The notes beneath the pieces are model-generated. The model had not been told where the DNA came from and made no database searches. It saw only the letters and a program-made list of their open reading frames with translations. The position numbers were made by a program, and so were the translations under genes. This document shows, in pieces, positions 42,429 through 56,725 of a DNA stretch of 64,000 bases; the stretch's first letter is position 1; every line of letters begins with the position of its first letter. The stretch is from Dirofilaria immitis (lineage: Eukaryota; Nematoda; Chromadorea; Rhabditida; Onchocercidae), in contig JAKNDB010000108.1 of NCBI GenBank assembly GCA_024305405.1, forward strand, positions 1,008,001 to 1,072,000, given 5' to 3'.

Positions 42429-42668
42429 GTTTCATTTTATTGAAATGGCTTGAAAAAAAATGTATGAAATCGTGACAAAACATAAAGCCATTTCAAATAA
42501 AACAAAAAAAGTGTATGAAATCGTGACAAAACGTAAAGCCATTTCAAATAAAACAAAAAAAAATGTATGAAATCGTGACAAAACGTAAAGCCATTTCAAA
42601 TGAAACAAAAAAAAATGTATGAAATCGTGACAAAACGTAAAGCCATTTCAAATGAAACGAAAAAAAAG
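42429..42668. repeat. Four 51-52-bp direct repeats with an inverted partial copy at the left end
   Basis: TGTATGAAATCGTGACAAAA starts at 42461, 42512, 42564 and 42616, each followed by AAAGCCATTTCAAATGAAAC or a close variant. Just to the left, 42430-42452 reads GTTTCAT...GAAATGGCTT, the reverse complement of that block with a short insertion. The copies are nearly identical, so the array is young. Confidence 0.9.
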
Positions 42669-44814
42669 ATATCAAAATGAAATGTTGAAAATACAGCAAA
42701 AATCATTTATCATTTTCTAACTAATATGTGATTTTTAATTACTAACTAAAGCCTTTTCCATTTAAGTAATTAAGCTTAATAATTAACTAATTTGATAAGC
42801 AATTATCACAAATTAATATGATATAAATACGATTAATTAGACTTTATCATTAACTAATATGCTAAATATTTATCATTAATTAATATAATAAGCAATTACT
42901 ATTAATTTTTCAAACAATATAATCAAACTAATCCAAAAATCAGATGCAAATTTACAAAATTTTACTTAGATAACTGAATATGTTTAGAAGCTCGTTAACT
43001 TCTACACACCAGATTATTGTATCATAGAAATGATTCATCGTGAAAACTTCGTCCAACAATATTAAAGTTTGATTAATTAAAATTTACTAATTACAATTAT
43101 TATTAATTAGGCTGCTAATAAACCTAATAAAATACAAGAAATTTGTTGTAAAATATCGTAAAAATATTTTCGGAAAAAAGTATATAATTTCAATTTTTAG
43201 TATGATATTAGTTAATTAATCAGAAATTATTTGGTTTAAAAAAAAGTTTCAATAAATCATAGTTAATTGATTGGAAATTACTAAATATCTTTCACAAATA
43301 ATCAATTCTGATATATATATCTTATCATATAGAATGAACAATTCAATATGTCACGTAAAATAAACGAATCATTTTAAATAAAGTAAAAATTATTTTTAAA
43401 ATTTCTTACTATAATTAAATTTTTAAATTGTTGGAAAAAAAGTAAAGCCAAAATTTCATATATAAATTTAAAAAGATTTAGTTAAAGTTCTTAGCAAGTT
43501 TTCCGTTTTATGGTTTAAAAAGTTTGTTAGCCCTTCCTATCTTTACATCAATCTAAACGGAAGCGATGATTCATCGATTCAAATATTCAAATTAAAAATT
43601 ATTCGATTGGGATTTTCACTCGTTTTTTTTTTCTTTTGCATGAAACTCATTCATATTGTGAAATTAGCATTTCTCGAAATGTTTCAAAAATGTTAAAGTT
43701 TTCTTGAAATTTCGTAATCTTCGAGAATAGAAAATTCGACGAAATGAAGTGAAATTCCCGAGTGCTGTTGATATTTTTTTTCGTTTTCTTAAAATATTCT
43801 TATTCAAATCTAAACTGATAAACAACAATTCGTTTTGCTCACATGGGATTACAAAGTTTGAAAATTGAAAAATGCCAAAAGTTGCTATACATTCAAATTA
43901 GTTTTTACATTATCAAACTTTCTCTTATCAATGTTATTATCAGTTTATTATTCTAAAAATTTTTGCACCCACATTTTTATTTTTATTACGCTTCGCAATA
44001 CATAACTGATATGTTATCATCCATTTACCAAAATCAGCGTTTAACTGATGAAAATCAGAAAATCATTGAGTTCCTTTTTTTTTTTTAGAAATTGTTGAAA
44101 ATTTTAATGTGATAGCAATTTTTCATTTTTCGTTCTTTTGTTTAGAATGAAATTTATAAAAATTCAGAAATAAATTAAATAGCTAATTAATCAATGAATT
44201 TCTTTTTGCAACTTTTTTTATAGTAAGAAATTTAAAAATATAACCTAAAAAAAAAAAGAAAAGGAAAAAAAATTTTTTTGTCATTTTTATATTTTATCAT
44301 TTTGACAAAATTTTTGTCTTAAAAATGTTAAAATTGATAATAAAAAAGAAAGAGGAAATTTTTGCATATATTAAATTTAAAAAAATTTTAATTTAAATTT
44401 TATTCCTTTTAAATTATCAAAACAGATAATCGTTTTGGTATAATTATTTCATATCAGAATACAGGTATCTATAGTTAGTTGTAAACAAGAGCAGGTGATA
44501 TTAAAATGGTAATTGAGAGTAGTAGTAAAATATGAGTAAAATTACGAATGCTTATTAGAATAATAGTGATCGATTGGAAATTTTAGATGCTAAATTAACA
44601 AATTTTATTAATCTTTCCATCATTCTCGATTATCATACCTTTGTTGTTAGCGCAAAATTGTAAATTTTTTGAAGAAATGAATAAAATTAAGATATGATAA
44701 ATGATTAAATGATAATGATACTAATTTATTTCAATATTTGCATCGAAAAAAATCGAAAATATTTAAATCTTTGATGAATAAATTTATAAATTTGCATATG
44801 AAATAAGCTAATAT

Positions 44815-45305
44815 TTGAAATTTTTGATGAATTTATTTCGTTATATAATTTAAATTAATACATGAAAATTATATAAGAAATTAAATAATTCATTTAATTT
44901 TCTAAAATGTAAAACTAAAATAACGAATAACTAATATTTGAAATTTTTTTAATAAAATCATTTCCTATACAATTTAAATAAATATATGATAAATATATAA
45001 AAATCAAATGATCCATCTAAGAGTAAAACTATAATTTCTTTAAAATATTAAGTTAAAATAACGAAGAACTAAATACATGAAATTTTTAATAAAATTATTT
45101 TGATATGTAATTTGAATAAAAATAATATGAAAATCATATAAGAAATTAGATACATATAGAAAATTAAATAATTCATTTAAAATAAAACTATAATTTCTTT
45201 AAAATACAAAGCTAAAGTAACGAATAACTAGTATATGAGTTGAATAAAAAAATATGAAGATCATATAAGAAATTAAATACATATAAGAAATTAAATAATT
45301 CATTT
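44815..45305. repeat. Degenerate 110-130-bp repeats, about 4 copies
   Basis: Each unit combines ATTTGAAATTTTT, TATAATTT(A/G)AAT, ATATGAAAATCATATAAG, ATTAAATAATTCATTTA, CTATAATTTCTTTAAAATA and AATAACGAATAACTA. Copies are strongly diverged. Confidence 0.6.
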
Positions 45306-45934
45306 CGAAAAAGAAGAAAAAAGTAAAAATGGTAAAGTTTGCTAAATGTATCATCCTAACGAATGGAAATGAAATAGAATAATCAAAAAGAAAAGCAAAT
45401 AAAATGTGATGAAGAGGTTGGAAGCAAATAGGAAAAAAAAGTTTGTTATTATTAGCATAACTTTAAAAACGAAAAAGTTTTAACTATCATTTTTCCTTAT
45501 TACTTATTATTATTCTGTATGTACGTATACATAGGTATATAATATATTAAAAATAATTCTTTTAATTAATACAAAACTCATAATTGGAAATTATTATTGA
45601 ATTTATGTAATTATTAATTTATTCCATAAATTATATCTAACAAAAAAAAAAAAAAAGGAAAAATTCCAAAACAATAAGAGAAAATTATTGCAAAGAAAAA
45701 AGAAAAGATAAGAAAAAGAAGAATTAATAATTTTCCTATTAAAATTTGAATTAATTTCTGGAAATAATTATCCGTTCGTTTCATCTAAATGTCTTAACAT
45801 TTTAACTGATAAATTTTTTTTTTTTACAAACATTTTGTTTTTGCATGTAAAAGTTTGTAGCACTCTAAGCACTTTGCAAATTTAGGAAACCTGAAATTCT
45901 CATCAATATTATAAATTGTCTTAGATTATTACTT

Positions 45935-46460
45935 CCCCGGTAAATTGTGGAAAATTTTGATAAATAATATTTGAGTTAACTTCTCGATAAATTTCATAAA
46001 TAATAGTGAATTATTATTCTTCGCTCGATAAATCTTATAAAAAATCGTGAATTATTAATGTCTGGTAAATTTCATAAACAGTCTTGGATTATTATCGCCC
46101 TCCCGGTAAATCTTGTAAATAATCTTGAAGGATTACTGTTGCCTAATAAACGTTATAAATCATCATGAATTATTATCCATCGGTAAAATCTAATAAATAA
46201 TCTTGAATTATTATCGTCCGATAAATCACTATAAATAATCTTGGATCATCATTTTCTCGATAAATCTTTTGTAAATATTCTTGAACTATGATTACTTGAT
46301 AAATTTTACAAATAATCATAAAGTATTATTCTCTTCTCGATAAATCTTATAAATAGTCTTAAATTATTATTGCCTGATAAATTGCATAATTTATCGTAGA
46401 TTATCAATCCTTTCCCGTTGAATCATACATTCTTAATTTATTATCACCTGATAAATTTTG
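45935..46460. repeat. Degenerate tandem array, about 40-bp unit, about 13 copies
   Basis: The consensus is CGATAAATCTTATAAATAAT followed by CTTGAATTATTATC. Copies start near 45981, 46023, 46062, 46104, 46144, 46180, 46219, 46258, 46297, 46338, 46376 and on to 46450. Divergence between copies is high, so this is an old array. Confidence 0.8.
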
Positions 46461-47889
46461 ATGCTAATCTGGGAAATATAATATTAATGATAAAATAACA
46501 TTATACAATCATTTACAATTTATGCTTTAAACAAAAAAAAAAAAATGAAAAAATTGAATAATTTCGAATTGTTTGCCAATAAATTTTTTTTTTTTGTTAT
46601 CTTTTTATCAATTCTCAAACACAATGAATCAAACAATTTTTTTAGTTAAATGCAAAAAAAAAAAAGAAAAAAAAATATTGCATAAATGAATGAGAGAAGT
46701 AATACCTTGCAAATGTGTAAACATAAATATTAATCGAAATGATTTTTAAATATCATTTATCCAAATTGAATAGTATTTATTATGCAAATTTTTGTATCCG
46801 TTAAATGTAGTAAAAATTTGAAATATAAGATGATGATTGAGATGATGACATTTAAATTGTCAAAAATATTTGTCGCTTTTTTTTTTTTTTCAAAAAAAGA
46901 TATTCCGATATATTCGATTATTTATTAAAATTAATTTCAGTAAAATTATTATCCGACAAAAATTACAATTAAATAGAATATGCTATATTTTAATGGAATT
47001 GAAATGGAATAATTAATAATATAGTTGAAATAATTTTAGACGAAAAGAAATCTAAACTATCAAAAAATTTTGTTTTATGATAAAATTATCAAATAATTTC
47101 CAATGCAATTTATACAGATTGAATGAAATTACGAATGATGCCTTTTTTGATAACATCTTATCATCATGATACGCCTATTTCATTTTTCTTTTAACTTAAA
47201 TATGCTAAAAATTCCACTTCCTAAAAATAATATGGCAATAAAATCAATCAATACGTTTAACCTATAGATAGGTAAAAGATATTATCTATGAGGAAATAAT
47301 AATTCTAAACCAAAAATGTTTTATGATAACGAATTGAAAATATATATATATATCATGATTTTTATACCGATAAAAACAAACTTATCAGATCGAAAGCGAC
47401 AATAGTAAAGAGGCAATTTTCACAGTTCTTTCACCTAATCAATAACTGATAAGGAATTTTTTAAAAAGTTTTTCATATCTTTCAATTTTTTTCCGATAAA
47501 AATTTCGAATATTAAAAAAAAACTATAAAAATTTATGTCAAGCCAAAAAACTTACAAAGTTTCCTAAAAATGATTGCATTTATGAAAATAACATAGCATT
47601 AGAGAGAACTAATTTGCATAGCAAAAAAGATGGTTTAATATCTTTTTTTTTTTTTATATTCTGCTAAGTTATTTTATCACTATTTATGATTTCAACTTTC
47701 ATTCGTAAATAGCTATCATTAAAACAGCTATCATATTTATCATTCTAACATTTATGATAAATCGTAATCATTGATATCGTCAACAAATTTATCATTTTAT
47801 TATTACTATTGTAATTATTATTACAATAAATATATTCCTGTTATAATACTACATACTGCAAATTAGTATTATTATTACAATTACAATAA

Positions 47890-48055
47890 AGCATATTATT
47901 CAAAAAGTTTAAAATTTATTAAAATATATTATTCGTGAATAAAGTGTGTTATTCAAAAGTTTAAAATATATTATTCGAGAATAAAGTGTATCATTCAAAA
48001 AGTTTAAAAAGCATATTATTCGAGAATAAAGCATATTATTCAAAATTAATTCAAA
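47890..48055. repeat. Imperfect short tandem array around TTATTCGAGAATAAAG
   Basis: The blocks GCATATTATTCAAAAAGTTTAAAA and ATTATTCGAGAATAAAG(T/C) alternate four to five times. TTATTCGAGAATAA is itself an inverted repeat (TTATTC / GAATAA). Confidence 0.65.
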
Positions 48056-49028
48056 ATATTTCCTAAAATCTTATCATAAAAATACGAGAAAATATTCGTC
48101 ATTAATTATCATTCATTACTTGCTAATTGATATGGTACGAATAAGGAAATCATTATAGTAAATTTGAATAATTCGGATGAACAGAAAACAATGAAAAACA
48201 AAATTTTATAATCAGCAAAATAAACAATTCTTCAAATATTAAATTAATTAAATAATTTCAGATACGAAATTAATTTAACAATTACGGATTCGTTAAAAAT
48301 TTACAGTTTAAACCATAATTTTTTGAAATTTTCAAAAATTTATGTTTCTATTTATCAAATTTTTTTAATCCCATATAAAAATATAATATTAATGTTATTT
48401 AAGAATAAAAATACTATAAGCAATCATATTGGAAAAGAATGAAGAGATCAAATGATAATTAGTGATTGTTAATGATTTATAATGATGTGACAACTGATGA
48501 CATCAATCATTAGGATTGACAATATCCTCTCATCAACAATACATATCCTGATATTAAACCTGATATTAAATCATCATTATCTACATATCAATCATTTTCG
48601 ATCAAGCTTTTAGTAATTATTGGAATTATCCGGAAGCTGTAATGATTTTAATGAAAAACTTCAATACTTACTTCCAATATTATTTCTGCGTAAAGCAAAA
48701 AAACAAAATCTTAGATATCACTTAAAAATTTCTATAATTATAATTATGATTAATTAAGATTTTGTATCTTAGCTTTTCTAAATAAAATTTCAGAATTTAT
48801 TGTATTTCTTTTATATTTATTCAACTAGTTGAAATTTCCACCAAACTGATAAGAATGATAAGAATATGACGCAATAGATGAAGATGATAAAGATGAATAA
48901 ATAAAAGAATTGAGAAAGTTATAGAATGATAGCCTAAAAATGCCAAGAAAAATATGCAAGCTACATAGTTTAGCCAAGAGAAAATGATAAATGAATTTTG
49001 CATGTTTCAAATTTAACAACTTAAAGCC

Positions 49029-49052
49029 TAGCCTAGATTATTATCTAGGCTA
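49029..49052. other. Perfect 10-bp inverted repeat with 4-base loop
   Basis: TAGCCTAGAT, loop TATT, ATCTAGGCTA. The stem contains GCCTAG, giving it far more G+C than nearby sequence. No poly-T follows immediately. The role is unknown; cruciform, a transcript hairpin or a relic of a small inverted-repeat element are all possible. Confidence 0.85.
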
Positions 49053-51939
49053 AACATATATCATATAATTAATGATGATATTTATTTTGTTAACCACTAA
49101 TCAAATAATTTGATGGTTTATTCCTATAAAACTTGAAATCATTTAATATTCATAAAAATATGAAACAACTTTAATTTTTATACTTAATTTTGATTTGCTC
49201 AAGAAATGATAACATCGAGAATATCTGAGTAATTTATTTTTATGCTATAAATGAACTTTTACTTAGATAATTTATATGCTTTTAGCTTAAGAATAATTAG
49301 CAATTAATTACAAGGATATGTATTATATGTAAAATTTTACAATTAAAAATAAAATCTAAATTATAAATTACAGTAGCAATGACAGATACTGTATTTATTT
49401 ATTACGATTATTACAGTAGAAATTATTGCTAAATACTAATGATGAATCTCAACATATAATAAGTAGGTTTAAACAGAATAAGAAATAAGTGTGAGAAATG
49501 AGAATATGTTTCATTCGTTGGAAATTGATGAATATCCTAAATTAACCTAAATACAAAATAAGCTTGATCATAATCCGATTTAATACTATTTCCACTTTAA
49601 CCGGATGATTAAGCCATGAATAAATGCTTTTAAGCCTTGGCTTTTATGTAAGAATGGCCTGATATTCTATTCTGCTTGATGGAAATTTGATGAAGAATGG
49701 ATTTTACATTAAATGTATATTGATAAATTCAAATTATTGAAGCATTAATTTTGTAAATAGTTTTACTAATCAGTCATTTAGAAGTACAAAATTTTTCCAA
49801 TTAAAATGTAGATTAATCCAATAATCTTTGCTCTGTTATCATTTTTGATCATATTATCAACGTTAATTTCTTAACGTGAACTCATGCAATATAATCAAAA
49901 TATCCAAACTTTTTCCATACGTCAAATTACGTAGTAAATATGTTACTAAATTTTAAGTTTAAAGAAAAAAACGAAATACAAGTTTACGTGAATCAAAAGT
50001 GCGTGAGTTAAAATTGATTATGAAATGATTACATTAATTAATTAATTTAATTTTCTCCGTCCTATTTAATTTTGATTTTTTTCATTAACGATTAATTAAG
50101 TTTCCGATTAATTAATTATTCATAACAAATTCTGCAATAATATTTAATAAATTAAGCAATATAGGTTGTATCTAAAATTTTAAAAAAATTTTTTTCTTTT
50201 CCAACATTATTTTGTATATAAAATAATTATTGAAGGAAGAAGAAGACGAAAAAAATTAAAGCATAAAATTTTTAAACTTTTATTTTTCTGAAATGAAATG
50301 ATAAAATGAAGGAAAAATAAAAAATCAAAATTGTTTCGTTTGTTATTATTTTAAAAGCTTCTTTTTCAAAAAAAATAAATAAATAAATAAACAAAATGTT
50401 TACTGTTAATAGTTTTCAATTCCTTTTTTTTCATTTCATTTTATTTTATTTATTTATCTTTTTTTTCGGTAGAGAAATTGAAGAATATTTTTGTTAGATG
50501 TATCATCTAACACAAATGCTTTAAAATATTTAAAAGAATAAAATTTGAAATTAAATAAAAGATTGGGAAAGTAGCCAAAAAAAAAAAAGAAAATAAATAA
50601 GTTAATGAAAATTACAATAATTTGTCAATTTTGTTTTTATTTTTTTAAAAATAAATAAAAGTAATTACAATTAATTATTTATTTGTTTGTTTGTATTTAT
50701 ACACTGTCGTTCTAATATTATTCGATAATTTATATGAAATATGCAAATTTCGATTTATCAATTTAATCAATTCAAATTTTAGCATATAAATTAATTTCGA
50801 ATTTGTTCAATTAAATCAGTAAAATATATGCAAATTTCGATTAAAAGGTATGAAATAAAAAGATAAGAAATAATTAAATTATAAGGGGAAAAAAATTTTT
50901 GCTTTTTTTAATTTTAATTAAAAATTTTTTCTTTTCATATCTTTTTTAAATTATTATTTTATAACAAAAAAAAAAAAGATTGCAAAAATTTTGTTATATT
51001 TACAAAAATAATTTTTGGCCTTTCGCTTTTTTATGAAAATATTTTTTTCAAACTATTTATAAACATTTTTATCAGTGTTATAAATATTATCATGAAGATT
51101 TCAATGATTATAAAAATTTTGCCAAGTTGAGAATTTTCATAAAAATTGTTTGATTTCAATAAAATTATATTTATAAATGCGAGATTTCTTTTTCCTTTTT
51201 TTTTGATTTTAATTGTATTATAATATGATAATTTTATCAATTTTTATATCAATTTTTAATCATCGTGATATTAATATTTGCAATAAGATAATTACTATTA
51301 TTAATTGCTATAACAAAAATTATGCTAGGAAAAAAATTTGATTATTTATGATACTATTTAAAAATCAATATATTATATGATAGAGAAAATGATGATAATT
51401 TTAGCTTTTTTTTCAAAAAATCACAAGGGCAAATTATCAATCTCGATGAATAATCATAATTTTAGTAGAAATATTTCGATATTGAAATTTCTTCTAATCC
51501 CTAAATGTCAACATCAATATTATTCAAATATTAAGAGCTATTTGCAATTTTCGATTTAAAGAAAATATTTTATGCTATTTAAGTTGATAATAAGACTTTA
51601 TTTATGCTAAGAAATTATCGATTAATTTTGATAATTTATTGAAATTAGCAATTTGTTGATAAAGTAAAGTGTCAAATTGAAGTATTTATATATTTGAAAA
51701 ACTTTACTATTAGGAAGTTAATTAAGTAAATAAATATTTACGACACTAAGTAATATTCAGTTAGACAAGAAAGTTTAAGTTTCTCGAAGAATGGGAAACA
51801 TATCCAATTGGATAATCGAGAATTCTTGAGAAAATAAAAGAATTAAAGCTATAATATTCCTAGCAATGGAGAAAAAAAGTTTCAACAATGATTAAAGTTT
51901 TTGACCCGATAAAATTTAATATTGAGAAATTTCAAATAA

Positions 51940-52210
51940 GTTAATTAAATGATTAGATTATTAATCAACCAATGAATGCATTTTATGATATGAATTATGA
52001 AATATCAAATGACTTAACGATCAAAATGATTAGATTCGTTATCAGTCTGTTGGTGAATGCATTCCATAATGTGAATTAAGAAATATTAAACGAGCTAATC
52101 AAATGATTAAATCTATTATCAGTCTATCAGTGAATACTTTGCCATAATACGAATTAGGAAATATCAAATGGATTGATCAATACGATTAAATTTTGTTATC
52201 AGTTATTGTT
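51940..52210. repeat. Degenerate 80-bp repeats, about 3.5 copies
   Basis: Units combine AATGATTAGAT, TTATCAGTCT, GTGAATGCATT, CATAAT(A/G)(C/T)GAATTA and GAAATATCAAATG. Starts are near 51948, 52026 and 52103, with a partial at the end. Confidence 0.65.
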
Positions 52211-54181
52211 TGCTAATTTTTTTTTTTTGCCCTCTCGTAAATATCTCATAAATTAATTTTTGTGATAATCATGTATATAACAGATTTCTTTATTTTTAAC
52301 TAAATAACTTATTTTTCCTGTTAATAATTTGAATTTGATATTTAAATCAAAAATATACAAAATGATAATTGATAAGTGAAAATTAAGTTTATAATTAAAA
52401 ATGACATCATTACTTGAAATAAATATTGTGCCAAAAAAAGTATTGATCAAGATTCTGACGTATTGTACGTGTTAAAGGTATATTAATCTAATCCTTTACT
52501 TTTTTAACGTGTATTTTCATATGCTATTGCAAATATTTTTTTTTCACACGTAATTAAATAATATTGCTACGTTTGTTTGCGTGATACGTAAAAATATTTA
52601 GAGATTTGTTGACAAAATTTTTTATCAAAATTATCTATTTTAAACAAACTTTCTCTTTCATGATAATTAAGTGTCAATGGAAAAATTACAATTTGATAAT
52701 AGCAAATCAACAATTATGTAATTCAAAATTTTTAAATTTTCATGATAGTTATTATAAGTACCATTGAAGTGAGCAATTTCAGTATTTCAGTATCATAGGG
52801 AATTTTTTTCGCAAATAATAGTTTAAAGATTTTCATAGTTATGCTCTAAAATTTATAAATATATTATGTTGTGTGACAAATTTATTGATTGATATTATAA
52901 TGATGATAAAATAAATGATATGATAAGTTTAATATTTTCAAAAAGATTAGAATATGATGTAAATATTAAATGCCTTCATTAATTGCCTTCATTAAGCTTT
53001 TTCTTTTAACTATTACATTGTATTAAATTATATTATTTCTGTCAATTATTATCAATTATTGATTAATTGATATGATATTCAACAATATGACATGATAAGT
53101 TTAATAATTTCATTTCTTCTGAAAATTATATTTTATGATCGAATTGTAGTATATGATGTAATGATTAAACGTTATCACTTCTATTTATAAGGCTATTTTA
53201 CATTTATCAATTACTATCATTAAATTATATATTCATTACTAGCTGACTTATATAATATTCAAATCCTTGTCATTTTATATTTTGAATTTATCTTTTGTTT
53301 TTTATTCTTTGCTGCAAATTAATTTGTCGCAAATTTTTGCTTTTTTCTTTTTAAAAAAGAAACATAAAAGCAATTTTCATTAATATTTGATTATTAGTAA
53401 TACTCCCGAAAAATTCTCGAGAATTGCTTATTTTAAGCTTACTTAGTTGAGTATTATTTTTCAAAATGTATTATTCAAAAAACTGTAAATAAAATAACTT
53501 TTAATTGATAGTATTTTCTTATCATATTTAAAATATTTTTTCAGACTTAAATAAATGATAAAATGTTAAGTTGAGCATTTCTTCTCTTTTTTTTCCGACT
53601 TCTCGTTTTTCTTTTTAACTCTTAAAATTTGATACAATTGATATCATTGATTGCAAAATTTCAAACCATAAAAAGTTTTTTAATTTAAAAATTAAATATT
53701 GTATATTAGCAATAGATATTTTAGAAGCTAAAGAACTAATAAAGTATTTGTAAAAGTTACAAAAATTTTTAAAGAAAAAAAAATCGTCGAAATCTTTTTT
53801 GCTAATTATTTATTAATTATTATCATATATTTCGAATTATTTGATTTTAGATATGCATGGAATAAATATCATTTAATGCTTTGTTGAAATATTGATAACT
53901 CTAAATAATCATTATTTTTATAAATATTATTATTATTATTATTATTATTTCTTTAAAATAATCTCAATAATCATTAACTCATTTTTATCCTTAATTATAT
54001 CATTCAATAATTTATGGTTTAAATCGAATAAAACTTGAAGAGGAAGGGATGGAAAAAAATTTTAAGCGATTTAAAAATTAATATAATTTCCAATATTTTC
54101 GAAACGAATAAATTACTCAAAAAGCTTTGCCAAATAAATCGGCAAAAATTGTGATATCGTCAAAACGACCGATCAATGAAA

Positions 54182-54330
54182 TTAAGTGTGATCAAAAAGA
54201 TCAACCAAATTAAGTGTGATCAAAAAGATCAGTCAAATTAAGTGTGATCAAAAAGATCAATCAAATTAAGTGTGATCAAAAAGATCAGTCACATTAAGTG
54301 TGATCAAAAAGATCAAACAAATTAGGTGTC
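54182..54330. repeat. Exact 28-bp tandem repeat, 5 copies plus a partial
   Basis: TAAGTGTGATC begins at 54183, 54211, 54239, 54267 and 54295, with a partial at 54323. Each unit contains TGATC-AAAAA-GATCA, a 5-bp inverted repeat. Variation is confined to the last third of the unit. There are no spacers, so it is not a CRISPR array. Confidence 0.92.
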
Positions 54331-55819
54331 GTATCACAAATTTTCGCATATTTTAGATAATAATAATATTATAGTCAAAAATATGGAAATTTAAAAAATG
54401 TTTGTCACTTATATCTTAAACCTAGAAGCATTTTGAGTAATTTATTATTTGAATTGATAAATGTGATAAATTTATTATCAATACAATAGTATCAATATAT
54501 GTGATAATATTTTTCAAGTGTAATTTGTTTTTGGAAACTTATTTATAGCAAAATGTTGCGTGCTTATAAATATAAAGATGAAATTTGTTGACAAAACTTT
54601 TGACACTATGCCAAGATTTATTTACGTCATTTGTCAATTATCCATGCATGCAAAAATTTAATTTCATGTTGACAAAATGCTGATATCGAGATTGAAATAG
54701 CAAAAGAATTATTCCTATTCCTTTAATTTGATGTAATCAGTTTATCATTTTTCAATACATTACAAAAAGATCATTTCTTACATGATTCTTTCGTGTTGGA
54801 TCTTTGATTCGTTATCAGATCATTCATTATCAGATATTTTATTTATAGATAAATTTTAAAAAAAAAATTAGCCTAATTGTTAGCGTAAAATGAATTGTTA
54901 GAATAAACAATAAAACTAATTTATCAAATATTACAATATTTGATTGGATAGAATCATAATCTATTTTAATACTTTTTCCAATTTATGCAAACAATATTTT
55001 TATCATTTTTATCATAAACGAGAAAATAAAAAAAGGAATTGAATTTGTTTATTTTACGGTAGATATTTTGCTTAATTCATTGTTTCAATCATTTTAATTT
55101 ATTATTTAATTTAAATATATCAATTAAAAATATGAAATTATTTAGCTGATAAAAGCATTTTTCAATTATTCCATTATTTCATTTAATATTATCAAATATA
55201 TATAAAATAAATATTTACATTTTATTCTTTCACTAACGAAATTTTATTATATTTTAATGATGAAAATGTATTTTAGATTTTTTTATGAAATTGAAATTTT
55301 AATTTTAAATTTATTGCACACTTATTAAAAATTATATTTGATAAAAGATAAGCAATATTCTGAATGTAATCATATTTTATCGATATAATTTATGATTATA
55401 AGAATTTTAATAGATATAATATTTAAAAGAATTAAATAATTATACATTTCTCGATGAAACGATCATTATTTTTTTATGAAATTAAAAATTTAATTTTAAA
55501 TTAATTATTTGAATAATTACAATAACTTTTAATCATTCCATTATTTCATTTAATAAAAGTTTTTTGTTTTTTAATTCATATTATTAAATTTGAAAAAAAT
55601 ATTTTTAGTGAAAAGATATTATTATGGACATGCTAATAAAAGGAATTATTATTTCCGGTAAAATTAAAATTTCGATTTCGAATTTAATTTACAATTTTTA
55701 TCGTTTATACTATTCAATTTGTATTTATATGTTTCATTTTTCTTATCACCTCATATTTTTTAAAAAAATTATTCTTTTTATTCAATTATTTTATCAAATA
55801 TAGTATTTAATTTATCAAA

Positions 55820-56075
55820 TATCATACCTACTAAAATTATTATAATTATAAATTTTATCAATAATATATGTTATGTTCGCAGATATTTCTTATCTTTTAT
55901 CAAATATAATATTTAATTCTTTGAATGTTGTACCTATTAAAATTCCTACAATCATAAATTTTATCAATAATATATGATGTATTTGAGATAATTTTTTATC
56001 TCTTACTAAATATAATATTTAATTTTCAGGTAATATGCTTGCTAAAATTTTTACAATCATAAATTATATTCGAAA
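55820..56075. repeat. Approximately 105-bp degenerate repeat, about 2.5 copies
   Basis: ACCTACTAAAATT (55826), ACCTATTAAAATT (55932) and GCTTGCTAAAATT (56036) are each followed by an ATAAATT block. ATATGTTATG/ATATGATGT motifs recur between them. Confidence 0.65.
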
Positions 56076-56319
56076 TATTTCTCATAGCAAATATCATTAT
56101 TGTCATTAAAATTGTAATTGGAATTTAAGGACTGCTGATAAATTGATATGAAATCGATAAAAGTGATGATAAAAGAAAATAATAGATAAGAAATAATATT
56201 AATAAATCGAAATATTTTATTTCTTAGAATATTTCCTATAATTTTATATAAAATAAAATGGTAATTTTATTTTATATATTTTGACAAAAATAATTACTAT
56301 AATCATATCATATTATCAA

Positions 56320-56725
56320 TTTAATATTTAATTCGATATCTTTTAATCATTTATTTTACGCATTTATTTAATGTTTGATTTTAATTTTAATTACTTATAT
56401 ATTTACTTGTTGATTATATATCATATTATCAATATAATTAATTCAAATTAAATTTTTATTTGATCCAATAATTTTGAATATTCAATTCAATATCTTTTAA
56501 TTATTTATTTTACACATTTGTTTGATATTTGATTTGAATTTTAATTATTTATATATTTACTTATTGATTATATATCATATTATCAATATAATTAATTCAA
56601 ATTAAATTTTTATTTAATCCAATATTTTTGAAATTTTTAATTCAATATCTTTTAACTATTTATTTTAGGCATTTACTTAATATTTGATTTTAATTTTAAT
56701 TACTTATAGATTTACTTGCCGATCG
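56320..56725. repeat. Approximately 155-bp tandem repeat, about 2.6 copies
   Basis: The marker TATCTTTTAA recurs at about 56337, 56491 and 56646, with GATTATATATCATATTATC and CAAATTAAATTTTTATTT conserved between units. It is unrelated in sequence to the 155-bp repeat near 25.2 kb. Confidence 0.8.

Larger units (their letters stand above)
46461..51939. other. AT-rich desert; one strong hairpin
   Basis: Apart from the 47.9-kb array and a perfect inverted repeat at 49029-49052, I see only filler with GATAA/TTATC words, short duplications and A/T runs. Open frames of 60-69 codons here are Phe/Ile-rich and lack domains. Confidence 0.6.

Noticed and set aside
54182..54330. CRISPR-like appearance of the 28-bp repeat
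   Set aside because: Repeats are contiguous with no spacers, and the window is eukaryotic.
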